Positions 22,575-28,889 of a stretch of DNA of 28,889 bases are shown piece by piece. A program made the translations under genes and the position numbers. The first letter of the stretch is position 1. Each line of letters opens with the position of its first letter. This DNA comes from Scatosoma sp045576335 (GTDB lineage: Bacteria > Bacillota > Clostridia > Christensenellales > Borkfalkiaceae): NCBI GenBank assembly GCA_045576335.1, contig JAZNGH010000001.1:1-28889 (forward strand), written 5' to 3'. The notes beneath the pieces were generated by a model that was not told the origin of the DNA, did not search any database, and saw only the letters and a program-made list of their open reading frames with translations.

Positions 22575-23504
22575 CTATGCAATCAAATAAATGAGTGCGA
22601 ACGCCGCATAAACGACGACGGTGGCAAACAGCGTGCCGTCGATACGGTCGAGCATACCGCCGTGCCCGGGCAAAAGATTGCCCATATCCTTCAAGCCCTT
22701 TTTGCGTTTGATACAGCTCTCGACAAGGTCGCCGAACGCCGTCGCGAGTGCCGCCAACAAGCCGATTGCCATATACACGGGCAACCACAAGCCCATATGC
22801 GGGAAGCCGCCGACAAAGGAATTGTAGATAAAGTAGATGAGAGTCGCGCCGATCACACCGCCTACCAGCCCGCCGATAAAGCCCACCACCGTTTTGTTGG
22901 GGCTTAAACTCGGCGCAAGCTTTTGGGGGAAAAACTTTTTCAAGGAAATACCCACGAAAAACGCCATACAATCGGATACTGGCGAAACGCCCAAGATGAA
23001 CAAAATCGCCAAGTTGGAATTGAATTTCATTGCCTCCAAATCCGACGACGACGCCATCAGCTTTTCTCTAAATACAGGCTCTTCGCCGATATGGTTGGCA
23101 AGCACCAAAAGCGTCAAAAGCAAAGTGGGATATACCGCGGAAACGAACGCCGCGCCGATATTTTCGGGCGAGGATTCTTCGTTTTTGAACACGAGCAGGG
23201 AAAGGAGCGCAAGCGCGAGCACGAAGAACAGCACCGCCGTAACGTGTACGCCGTAACCATAGAAATATTCACCCAGCGCGCAAAGCGGAATACAAATCGC
23301 CGAAAAGATAAAGACTATCGTTTTTTCCGTTTTGGCGAGGTTGTCGCTCATGGCACGGACGATTTCAAACGTACCCGCCAGCGAACAGCCGTAAATGAGC
23401 ACGTCAAAGCATAAATTTCCGTACTCGGGCACGAGTATCTTCAAAAGATAAAACGATAACACGACGACGATATAGATTATGCCCGATATTATCCGTTGTT
23501 TCAT
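22575..23504 (-). CDS. cdsA: Phosphatidate cytidylyltransferase
   Basis: CdsA makes CDP-diacylglycerol from phosphatidate and CTP, the branch point for phospholipids. The 309 residues are highly hydrophobic with about eight membrane helices. The family signature is complete: SPNKTVVGFIGGLVGG near 200-218, and GDLVESCIKRKKGLKDMGNLLPGHGGMLDRIDG read in two pieces near 258-290, holding the Mg/CTP-binding aspartates. The ATG at 23504 follows TAGGAG. It is separated from uppS by 62 bases that contain a hairpin (CAAGGCA / TGCCTTG with inner TGCGTT / AACGCA). dxr follows after 10 bases. Confidence 0.97.
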   Translation of the reverse strand: MKQRIISGIIYIVVVLSFYLLKILVPEYGNLCFDVLIYGCSLAGTFEIVRAMSDNLAKTEKTIVFIFSAICIPLCALGEYFYGYGVHVTAVLFFVLALALLSLLVFKNEESSPENIGAAFVSAVYPTLLLTLLVLANHIGEEPVFREKLMASSSDLEAMKFNSNLAILFILGVSPVSDCMAFFVGISLKKFFPQKLAPSLSPNKTVVGFIGGLVGGVIGATLIYFIYNSFVGGFPHMGLWLPVYMAIGLLAALATAFGDLVESCIKRKKGLKDMGNLLPGHGGMLDRIDGTLFATVVVYAAFALIYLIA

Positions 23505-23566
23505 TGTTTACACTCCTACAAGGCAAGCGTTTTGCGTTTCAACGCATACCTGCTGCCTTGCTTTTA

Positions 23567-24283
23567 TTATAATTGTTCGTCCGTCTTTCCAAACCGCCGC
23601 GTACGCTCGGAAAACCAAACGATTGCTGCTTCCAAATCCTTGTCGGAAAATTCGGGGAACATTTTGTCTGAAAAGTACAGCTCCGCGTACGCCGCCTGCC
23701 ATAAGAGGAAATTGGACAAACGCACCTCTTTTCCCGTACGAATGACGAAGTCGGGGTCGGGCTGACCTTGGGTATATAAAAGCTGGGAAAAACTCTCTTC
23801 CGTGAGCTTTTCTCCACGCTCGATTGCAAGATTTGCCGCGCGCACGATTTCCGCACGCGAGCCGTAGCAAAGCGCCATATTTATCCCCTTGCCCTCGTAG
23901 CATTGCGTGCGCGCTTCGCTTGCACGGAGAATTTCTTGCACATCCGCGGGCAAAAACGAAAGGTCGCCGATGACGCGAAGGCGCACCCCGCGCGCGCATA
24001 CCCGACGCATATATTCGTCGAAATAACCCCGAATGAGGTCGTACAGCCCTTCCAGCTCCGCTTGCGGGCGTTTGAGGTTTTCCGTAGAAAGCGCGTATAC
24101 GGTGACGTACGAAACGCCGAGGTCGAACGCGTGCTCCAAAAGCCCGACCATACGCTCCATGCCCTGCTTATGACCAAAGGAACGGGGCATCAGGCGTTTT
24201 TTCGCCCAACGCCCGTTGCCGTCCATAATAATAGCAATATGGCGGGGAATTTTCGTGCCCGCTTTTATTGTATTCGCCCCCAT
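23567..24283 (-). CDS. uppS: Undecaprenyl (isoprenyl) diphosphate synthase
   Basis: UppS extends farnesyl diphosphate with cis-isoprene units to undecaprenyl diphosphate, the lipid carrier for peptidoglycan. The 238 residues show HIAIIMDGNGRWAKKR at 15-30 with the catalytic Asp21, FGHKQGMERM near 36, VYALSTENLKRP near 62-73, and RTGKEVRLSNFLLWQAAYAELYF at 182-204 in parts. The usual RTGGE is RTGKE here. The start ATG at 24283 is 3 bases after the frr stop and has no clear Shine-Dalgarno site, so translation is probably coupled to frr. No other start codon precedes the conserved block. Confidence 0.96.
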   Translation of the reverse strand: MGANTIKAGTKIPRHIAIIMDGNGRWAKKRLMPRSFGHKQGMERMVGLLEHAFDLGVSYVTVYALSTENLKRPQAELEGLYDLIRGYFDEYMRRVCARGVRLRVIGDLSFLPADVQEILRASEARTQCYEGKGINMALCYGSRAEIVRAANLAIERGEKLTEESFSQLLYTQGQPDPDFVIRTGKEVRLSNFLLWQAAYAELYFSDKMFPEFSDKDLEAAIVWFSERTRRFGKTDEQL

Positions 24284-24286
24284 AAC

Positions 24287-24859
24287 TTATATAGACATCA
24301 ATTCTTTTTCTTTCGCGGAAATAATCGTTTCCAGCTTGCTCATATATTCGGAAACCGTCTTTTCAACGTCCGCTTCGCAAGAAGAAGCTTCGTCCTCCGA
24401 AAGCTCTTTCGCCGTTTTCATCTTTTTGATAACGTCCATGGCCTCGCGGCGGTGATTACGTACGGCAACCTTCGTTTCTTCGCCCATTTTCTTGGCTTGC
24501 TTTACAAGCTCTCTTCTACGCTCCTCCGTCATATCAGGGAACACCAAACGGATCACGTTGCCGTCGTTGGAGGGGGTAAGACCGATATTCGATTGCAAAA
24601 TCGCCTTTTCAACCGCTTTAAGCAGGGATTTGTCCCAAAGGCTGATTTGCAAGCACTTTGCGTCCAACGCGGAAACGTTGCCAAGCTCGATAAGTTTGCT
24701 CATACCGCCGTATGCTTCTACCTCTAATCTATCCAAAATACGGGGATTTGCTCTGCCCGTACGGATTGCGCCGTAATCGTTTTCCAACGCGCGAAGGGAA
24801 TTTTCCGCCTTGTCTTCCAGCTCTAACATCATTTCTTCAATTCTTTCGTTTTCAATCAT
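24287..24859 (-). CDS. frr: Ribosome recycling factor
   Basis: RRF, with EF-G, splits the post-termination ribosome. The 190 residues have the L-shaped family layout: a long N-terminal helix, RTGRANPRILDRLEVEAYGG near 33-52, the domain II strands including CLQISLWDKSLLKAVEKAI near 69-87, PSNDGNVIRLVFPDMTEERR near 96-115, and the C-terminal helix with EETKVAVRNHRREAMDVIKK. AAAGGAG precedes the ATG at 24859. It lies 43 bases after pyrH in the standard order. Confidence 0.98.
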   Translation of the reverse strand: MIENERIEEMMLELEDKAENSLRALENDYGAIRTGRANPRILDRLEVEAYGGMSKLIELGNVSALDAKCLQISLWDKSLLKAVEKAILQSNIGLTPSNDGNVIRLVFPDMTEERRRELVKQAKKMGEETKVAVRNHRREAMDVIKKMKTAKELSEDEASSCEADVEKTVSEYMSKLETIISAKEKELMSI

Positions 24860-24902
24860 TGTTCGTTACTCCTTTATTTCCTTTTTATATACTTTTTATT
24901 CC

Positions 24903-25610
24903 TTACACCTTAATAATCGTACCGAGCTTTTCGCCGCAAACCGCGCGAACGATAGAGTTTTCCTCGTTCAAGCCGAACGCGAGCGTGGGTACGTCGTTTT
25001 CCATACACATCGTCGCCGCGGTGAAATCAATTACCTTTAAGTTGCGGTTGATGATATCCGCGTAACGCAATTCCTCGTACTTTTTCGCAAACGGGTTGGT
25101 TTTGGGGTCGGAATCGTAAATGCCGTCTACGTTCTTTGCCATAAGCAGGATATCCGCGCCGATTTCACAAGCGCGAAGCGCAGCCGCCGTGTCCGTGGAA
25201 CAGAACGGGTTTCCCGTTCCACACGCAAAAATGACGATACGCCCCGTTTCAAAATGGCGCAAGGCTTTACGCAAAATGAACGGCTCTGCCAGCGACACCA
25301 TATTCAAAGCGGTCTGTACGCGCACGGGAACGCCGCGCTGTTCGATTGCGTCCATCATTGCAAGCGAGTTCATGACCGTGGCCAACATACCCATATGGTC
25401 CGCCGTCGTTCTGTCCATATTCGTACCCTGTCTGCCGCGCCAGAAATTCCCGCCGCCGATAACGAGCCCGACTTGTACGCCCATCTTATGCAGCTCTACG
25501 ATTTGCTCCACGACGGGCGCGATTACCTCGTGATTGAGCCCGAAACGCTGGTCGCCCGCAAGGGCTTCGCCTGAAAGTTTGAGCAATACTCTCTTGTAAA
25601 TAGGTTCCAT
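24903..25610 (-). CDS. pyrH: Uridylate (UMP) kinase
   Basis: PyrH phosphorylates UMP to UDP and is a hexameric amino-acid-kinase-fold enzyme regulated by UTP and GTP. The 235 residues show RVLLKLSGEALAG near 7-19, IGGGNFWRGRQG near 51-62, DHMGMLATVMNSLAM near 71-85, STDTAAALRACEIGAD near 137-152, and KNVDGIYDSDPK near 159-170. CGGAGGAGG upstream of the ATG is very strong. It is the first gene of the pyrH-frr-uppS-cdsA-dxr-rseP unit and has its own promoter after the tsf terminator. Confidence 0.98.
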   Translation of the reverse strand: MEPIYKRVLLKLSGEALAGDQRFGLNHEVIAPVVEQIVELHKMGVQVGLVIGGGNFWRGRQGTNMDRTTADHMGMLATVMNSLAMMDAIEQRGVPVRVQTALNMVSLAEPFILRKALRHFETGRIVIFACGTGNPFCSTDTAAALRACEIGADILLMAKNVDGIYDSDPKTNPFAKKYEELRYADIINRNLKVIDFTAATMCMENDVPTLAFGLNEENSIVRAVCGEKLGTIIKV

Positions 25611-25638
25611 AATCCTCCTCCGATAATCCGTTTTATTT

Positions 25639-25647
25639 ATTATACCA
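25639..25647 (-). promoter_or_regulatory. Extended -10 promoter of pyrH
   Basis: On the minus strand TGGTATAAT (25639-25647) is a TGn extended -10. No good -35 hexamer is seen at 16-18 bases. Start point near 25632, 22 bases before the pyrH start. Confidence 0.75.
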
Positions 25648-25717
25648 TATTTCTTTGAAGAAAGCTATATAAAATAGGAAAAAAGTTGATGAAATTTGAA
25701 ATTTTTTATCCGTTTAC

Positions 25718-25755
25718 AAAACACCCCGTGAGCGTTTTCGCTCACGGGGTGTTTT
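25718..25755 (-). terminator. Terminator after tsf
   Basis: A perfect 17-bp stem (25718-25734 with 25739-25755) closes a 4-base loop. A/T runs at the stem base make it work in either direction; it ends the rpsB-tsf unit. Confidence 0.95.
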
Positions 25756-25767
25756 AATTGAATTTTT

Positions 25768-26658
25768 TTAGTTTTTCATAGCCGCAACTTGCTTTGCAAC
25801 TTCTTCGCTCAAATCTTCGCTCTTCTTTTCAAGACCTTCGCCCATAACGTAGAACGCAAACTTGTTGATGGAAACGCCCGCGCCTTTTACAAGGTCGGCA
25901 ACCTTCTTGGAATCGTCCTTAATGAACGCCTGTTCCATAAGGCAGTTTTCTTCGTAGAATTTCTTAATTCTACCCATAACCATCTTTTCAGCGATTGCTT
26001 CGGGCTTGCCTTCGTTCATAGCCTGCTGTTTAAGCACTGCCTTTTCCTTTTCAAGCGTTTCAGCGGAAACCTCGCCCTTGGTAAGATATGCGGGCTTCGT
26101 GAACGCAATTTGAAGGGTGATATCGTGTGCAACCTCTTTCGCCGCGTCGGAAGCTTCGCCTGCCATATCAAGCAATACGCCCAGCTTGCCGCCGAGGTGG
26201 ATATAGCTTGCCATAAAGCCGCTCGTTTCGTAACGAACAAATCTTCTCACCGCGATTTTTTCACCGATAATCGCGATTTTGCTCTTCAAATATTCCTCAA
26301 CCGTGCCGCCTTGGCAAGCGCAAGGAAGCAACGCTTCTACGGAAGCGGGATTTTCCTTTACGACAACCTTTGCAACTTCGTTTGCGATTTCAAGGAATTG
26401 AGGGTTCTTTGCAACGAAGTCGGATTCACAGTTGAGCTCGATCAATACGCCCGTGTTGCCTTCGATATACGCCGCAACGATACCTTCCGCCGCGATACGG
26501 GAAGCCTTTTTATCCGCTTTCGCAATGCCTCTTTCTCTCAATAAATCCGCCGCTTTCGCCATATCGCCGTCAGCGTCCGTCAATGCTCTCTTACAGTCCA
26601 TAACGCCTGCGCCCGTCTTTTCACGCAACGCCATTACGTCTTTTGCGGTAAATGCCAT
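25768..26658 (-). CDS. tsf: Elongation factor Ts
   Basis: EF-Ts is the nucleotide exchange factor of EF-Tu. The 296 residues show the N-terminal domain DVMALREKTGAGVMDCKRAL at 7-26, the core motif with SDFVAKN near 80, and a dimerisation/C-terminal region with the later MVMGRIKKFYEENCLMEQAFIKD. The true start is the ATG at 26658 with AAGGAG 9 bases upstream; the frame stays open up to 26712 but that part overlaps a hairpin. It follows rpsB by 78 bases. Confidence 0.97.
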   Translation of the reverse strand: MAFTAKDVMALREKTGAGVMDCKRALTDADGDMAKAADLLRERGIAKADKKASRIAAEGIVAAYIEGNTGVLIELNCESDFVAKNPQFLEIANEVAKVVVKENPASVEALLPCACQGGTVEEYLKSKIAIIGEKIAVRRFVRYETSGFMASYIHLGGKLGVLLDMAGEASDAAKEVAHDITLQIAFTKPAYLTKGEVSAETLEKEKAVLKQQAMNEGKPEAIAEKMVMGRIKKFYEENCLMEQAFIKDDSKKVADLVKGAGVSINKFAFYVMGEGLEKKSEDLSEEVAKQVAAMKN

Positions 26659-26693
26659 AATACTTTTCTCCTTATATTTATAATTTTGAAATT

Positions 26694-26721
26694 CTCGTCC
26701 GATTATATGCAATCGGACGAG
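26694..26721 (-). other. Intercistronic hairpin between rpsB and tsf
   Basis: CTCGTCCGATT (26694-26704) and AATCGGACGAG (26711-26721) form a perfect 11-bp stem with a 6-base loop. No T-run follows on the minus strand, so it is more likely an RNA stabiliser, processing site or partial attenuator than a terminator. Confidence 0.7.
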
Positions 26722-26736
26722 CGTTGATGTTTTTGC

Positions 26737-27519
26737 TTACGCGTTTTCTTCCGCCGCCGCTACCACTTCTTCAATGGATGCGGGCGCTTCTTCTGCCGCT
26801 TCTTCTGCTGCTTCCTGCATAGCTACGAGCGCTTCTTCGCCCTGATTTGCTTCGATAACCGCATTTGCGATTACGGATGCGATCAACTTGATTGCGCGGA
26901 TAGCGTCGTCGTTACCGGGGATAACGTAATCGATTTCGTCGGGGTCACAGTTGGTATCGGTGATTGCAACGATTTTAATGCCGAGCTTCTTCGCTTCCTT
27001 GATTGCGATATCTTCGTTGTGAGGGTCTACGACGAACATAACGCCAGGCATAGCCTTCATAGTTTTGATACCGCCAAGGTTCGCCTGCAATTTGCCCATT
27101 TCCTTCTTCAAAAGCATAACTTCTTTCTTGGGCAACGCTTCGAAATCGCCGTTTGCTTCCATAGCTTCAAGCTTTTCAAGGCGCTCTACGCGGCTTCTCA
27201 TCGTTTTGAAGTTGGTCAAGCAACCGCCAAGCCAACGGCTGTTTACGTAATACTGACCGCAACGCTCTGCTTCTTCTTTGATAGCGTCCTGTGCCTGTTT
27301 CTTCGTACCTACGAAAAGTACGGTTTTGCCTGCTTTTACGCTGTCGCAAACGAACGTGTACGCCTCTTCGATAAGGTTAGCCGTAACCTGCAAGTCGATA
27401 ATGTGAATATCGTTTCTTGCCGCGAAGATGTACTTCTTCATTTTGGGATTCCACTTTCTCGTCTGATGACCGAAGTGCACGCCAGCTTCCAAAAGCTGTT
27501 TCATAGTGATAACTGCCAT
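26737..27519 (-). CDS. rpsB: Small ribosomal subunit protein uS2
   Basis: uS2 sits on the back of the 30S subunit. The 260 residues start MAVITMKQLLEAGVHFGHQT and contain RKWNPKMKKYIFAARNDIHIIDL near 21-43, VGTKKQAQDAIKEEAERCGQYYVNSRWLGG near 70-99 in family order, and VDPHNEDIAIKEAKKLGI near 163-180. The C-terminus (about 225-260) is an alanine/glutamate-rich extension not needed for the fold. ACGGAGG precedes the ATG at 27519. A structured leader of roughly 110 bases separates it from its promoter. Confidence 0.98.
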   Translation of the reverse strand: MAVITMKQLLEAGVHFGHQTRKWNPKMKKYIFAARNDIHIIDLQVTANLIEEAYTFVCDSVKAGKTVLFVGTKKQAQDAIKEEAERCGQYYVNSRWLGGCLTNFKTMRSRVERLEKLEAMEANGDFEALPKKEVMLLKKEMGKLQANLGGIKTMKAMPGVMFVVDPHNEDIAIKEAKKLGIKIVAITDTNCDPDEIDYVIPGNDDAIRAIKLIASVIANAVIEANQGEEALVAMQEAAEEAAEEAPASIEEVVAAAEENA

Positions 27520-27559
27520 AATTCAAACCTCCGTTTTACCTCCTCGCCTTGCGTTGGCT

Positions 27560-27603
27560 CGCAATTACGTTCGCATTAAAAGATTTTACGAACACGGATT
27601 GCG
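27560..27603 (-). promoter_or_regulatory. Long stem-loop in the rpsB leader
   Basis: Three nested helices are stacked: CGCAAT/ATTGCG (27560-27565, 27598-27603), GTTCG/CGAAC (27569-27573, 27589-27593) and TAAAA/TTTTA (27577-27581, 27584-27588), joined by small internal loops. It lies between the promoter and ribosome binding site, where autoregulation by S2 would act; that role is inference. Confidence 0.6.
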
Positions 27604-27636
27604 CACAATGAGCGAGTGTGAATTTTCAGCCTTACT

Positions 27637-27665
27637 ATTTTATCATATCGGACAAGCGATTGCAA
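27637..27665 (-). promoter_or_regulatory. Sigma-A promoter of rpsB-tsf
   Basis: Minus-strand TTGCAA (27660-27665), 17-base spacer, TAAAAT (27637-27642). Start point near 27630, leaving a leader of about 110 bases. Confidence 0.8.
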
Positions 27666-27699
27666 GCTATTTTATAGCGTTTTTACACTTTTTTTCCTT

Positions 27700-27736
27700 T
27701 TTTTATAAAAAACGCGGCTTTTCTTCCGCGTTTTTT
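27700..27736 (-). terminator. Terminator after the ruvX-DUF1292 gene
   Basis: AAAAAACGCGG (27707-27717) and CCGCGTTTTTT (27726-27736) form an 11-bp stem with an 8-base loop and T/A runs on each side. It separates this gene from the rpsB promoter. Confidence 0.92.
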
Positions 27737-27754
27737 CATCTTATCCGTTTGCTG

Positions 27755-28507
27755 TTATTCCAGCTCCATTGCCTCGTCGCTACCCTCGAATTTCTCGTAC
27801 TGATAGCAAAATTCCGCGAATACCTCGTCAAGAAGCTGCTCGTCCTCCAAGGGCAAGAGCGTTTGCTCCGCTTCGTTGAGTTGGAAAATCACGACCTCGT
27901 CCTCTTCCTCCTCCGTTTCCGGCTCGGCTTTTTGGAAAATACAATAGTTTTCCCCGCGATACTCGATCGTCGCTATATGCAAAAATTTCTCTACGTTGCC
28001 CGCGTCGTCTTCAAGCTCGATAATGCGTTCTTCCTCGTCTGCCAACAATTCTTCGTTTTCCATGGTTTTCTCCTTCTTTTCTTTGATTTTTTCGCGCGAC
28101 AGCCAGCTTTCCAAAATGTAGGAAGCGGCAATCGAATCCACCGTTTTTTTTCTATCCCCGCGTTTGACCCCGCCTGCAATTTGCGTTTCACGCGCTTGCA
28201 TAGTCGTAAACCGTTCGTCCTCGATTTCGATAGGCAAGTCCGTTTTCTCGCGCAAGGCTTGAATAAAATCGCGCGTTTTCACCGTCTGTATGCTTTCGCT
28301 GCCGTCAAAATTGACGGGCATACCGCACACAATCACGCCCACGCCGCGCTCCGCCGCGATTTTCGCAATCGCTTCCACGTCCGCTTGAAAGCTACGCGTG
28401 CGGAAATACGTTTCACAGGGCATTGCGTATTCGTTGAAAGGGTCGGAAATCGCCACGCCTATTCGTTTGTCGCCTATATCAAAGGCTATCGCACGTTTTT
28501 TTATCAT
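27755..28507 (-). CDS. RuvX/YqgF putative resolvase fused to a DUF1292 (YrzB-like) domain
   Basis: Residues 1-140 are a YqgF/RuvX RNase-H-fold protein, implicated in Holliday junction resolution and pre-16S rRNA 5'-end maturation: AFDIGDKRIGVAIS at 8-21 (Asp10), EDERFTTMQA at 96-105 (Glu98), and VDSIAASYILESWL at 123-136 (Asp124). Residues 149-250 match DUF1292 (YrzB): an acidic start, IIELEDDAGNVEKFLHIATIEYRGENYCIF, and LEDEQLLDEVFAEF. In many Bacillota these are adjacent separate genes, yrrK and yrzB. Here no stop separates them, while AAGGAG lies 6 bases before an in-frame ATG at 28063 that begins the DUF1292 part. So fusion and a separate 102-residue DUF1292 protein may both be made. The first ATG lacks a Shine-Dalgarno site. 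Confidence 0.9.
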   Translation of the reverse strand: MIKKRAIAFDIGDKRIGVAISDPFNEYAMPCETYFRTRSFQADVEAIAKIAAERGVGVIVCGMPVNFDGSESIQTVKTRDFIQALREKTDLPIEIEDERFTTMQARETQIAGGVKRGDRKKTVDSIAASYILESWLSREKIKEKKEKTMENEELLADEEERIIELEDDAGNVEKFLHIATIEYRGENYCIFQKAEPETEEEEDEVVIFQLNEAEQTLLPLEDEQLLDEVFAEFCYQYEKFEGSDEAMELE

Positions 28508-28513
28508 AGCTAT

Positions 28514-28522
28514 ATTATACCA
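28514..28522 (-). promoter_or_regulatory. Extended -10 promoter abutting the ruvX start
   Basis: Minus-strand TGGTATAAT (28514-28522) with a TAGACG 17 bases upstream of the TATAAT. The expected start point, 6-7 bases downstream, coincides with the A of the ATG at 28507, which would give a leaderless transcript. Confidence 0.65.
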
Positions 28523-28560
28523 CAAACCCCGCCCGCCGTCTATCGTTTGACCGCGTATAT

Positions 28561-28589
28561 TTGAAAAATTTTATCACATACTGTATATG
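28561..28589 (+). promoter_or_regulatory. Probable promoter of the small membrane protein gene
   Basis: TTGAAA (28561-28566), 17-base spacer, TATATG (28584-28589). An upstream TTGACC (28547-28552) is an alternative -35 with a poor -10. TTGACC and GGTCAA (28589-28594) also form a spaced inverted repeat across the region. Confidence 0.5.
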
Positions 28590-28615
28590 GTCAATAGCCT
28601 TATAAGGAGGAAATT

Positions 28616-28840
28616 ATGGAAAAATTTGTAATCGGTTTGGCTCTCGGCGGCGTGATGGGCGCGCTTTTGGCTTCGAATAATTATAAAATGCGTACGCTGG
28701 TACGCAAGGGGCAAGAAGAGGTGCAAGCAAAGCTCGACGAGCTGATGGACGAAAAGCTCCGTGAAATGGACGAAGCGGCAGAGGAAAAAGCCGAAGAAGA
28801 ACAAGCGGAAAGCAAAAAAAAGAAATCCGCGAAAAAGTAA
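28616..28840 (+). CDS. Small single-pass membrane protein, YtxH-like
   Basis: I cannot assign a function. The 74 residues start with a glycine-rich hydrophobic helix (FVIGLALGGVMGALLA, residues 4-19, with GxxxG-type spacing), followed by a charged helix (about 25-62, RTLVRKGQEEVQAKLDELMD, then glutamate-rich) and a lysine-rich C-terminus (SKKKKSAKK). The layout resembles YtxH-domain or general membrane-anchored coiled-coil proteins. AAGGAGG 6 bases before the ATG at 28616 is strong. It is divergent from the ruvX-DUF1292 gene with about 108 bases between the starts and is followed by hairpins. Confidence 0.8.
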   Translation: MEKFVIGLALGGVMGALLASNNYKMRTLVRKGQEEVQAKLDELMDEKLREMDEAAEEKAEEEQAESKKKKSAKK

Positions 28841-28852
28841 GCTTTTTTCGCG
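28828..28852 (+). other. Hairpin overlapping the stop of the small membrane protein gene
   Basis: CGCGAAAAA (28828-28836) and TTTTTCGCG (28844-28852) form a 9-bp stem whose 7-base loop holds the TAA stop. It may add to termination or protect the mRNA 3' end. Confidence 0.5.
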
Positions 28853-28861
28853 CATAAAAAC

Positions 28862-28889
28862 CCCGCGTTTGCCTATTCGCAAACGCGGG
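28862..28889 (+). terminator. Terminator hairpin at the right edge
   Basis: CCCGCGTTTGC (28862-28872) and GCAAACGCGGG (28879-28889) form a perfect 11-bp stem with a 6-base loop, preceded by AAAAA. The T-run expected after it lies beyond the window, so plus-strand function is likely but not seen. Confidence 0.75.

Noticed and set aside
23505..23566. Promoter or terminator between uppS and cdsA
   Set aside because: A TATAAT-like string near the uppS stop lacks a credible -35, and the hairpin there has no T-run; I treat the operon as continuous.
26659..26712. N-terminal extension of the tsf open frame
   Set aside because: EF-Ts begins MAFTAKDVMALREKTG with its own AAGGAG; the extension overlaps an intercistronic hairpin.
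1..28889. CRISPR array, tRNA or rRNA genes, prophage or insertion-sequence transposase
   Set aside because: No regularly spaced direct repeats, no cloverleaf-like or rRNA sequence recognised, and no transposase or integrase motif in any frame.

Overview
The window reads as an ordinary chromosomal stretch of a Clostridia-type member of the Bacillota. I infer this from the gene orders (rpsB-tsf-pyrH-frr-uppS-cdsA-dxr-rseP and ylxM-ffh-rpsP-khpA-rimM), strong AGGAGG-type ribosome binding sites, T-box, glycine and TPP leaders, sigma-A-like promoters (TTGACA/TATAAT, several with an extended -10), and moderate base composition. The species cannot be fixed from the sequence.

Layout, left to right. 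1-8840 is a minus-strand branched-chain amino acid block transcribed right to left: a leucine-type T-box leader, then leuA, ilvB, ilvN, ilvC, ilvD, leuC and leuD (cut by the left edge). A 187-bp imperfect palindrome sits between ilvD and leuC. 8909-9970 is ilvE with its own promoter. 10112-12100 is an AGCS sodium:amino-acid symporter behind a tandem glycine riboswitch. 12140-15620 is on the plus strand: galM, then a self-contained cassette of one DUF1538 membrane protein and two PII-like proteins, with its own promoter and terminator. 15620-16204 (minus) is a YfbR-like nucleotidase. 16234-17201 (plus) is a TPP riboswitch and a ThiT-like thiamine transporter subunit. 17195-20145 (minus) is the SRP/ribosome operon ylxM-ffh-rpsP-khpA-rimM. 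20140-25647 (minus) is pyrH-frr-uppS-cdsA-dxr-rseP, covering nucleotide supply, ribosome recycling, lipid carrier, phospholipid and isoprenoid synthesis, and intramembrane proteolysis. 25718-27665 (minus) is rpsB-tsf behind a structured leader. 27707-28525 (minus) is an in-frame fusion of RuvX/YqgF with a DUF1292 protein. 28547-28889 (plus) is a small single-pass membrane protein and a terminator hairpin.

How the parts work together. LeuA, IlvBN, IlvC, IlvD, LeuCD and IlvE together cover most of valine and leucine synthesis under leucyl-tRNA control; leuB is not visible, and ilvA (for isoleucine) is also not present. Three metabolite-sensing RNA leaders (uncharged tRNA, glycine, thiamine pyrophosphate) lie within about 8 kb and each precedes a matching synthesis or transport gene. 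The least understood unit is the DUF1538-PII-PII cassette. The other points most worth a second look are the palindromic element in the ilvD-leuC gap, the RuvX-DUF1292 fusion that keeps an internal ribosome binding site, and the acidic insertion in RseP.
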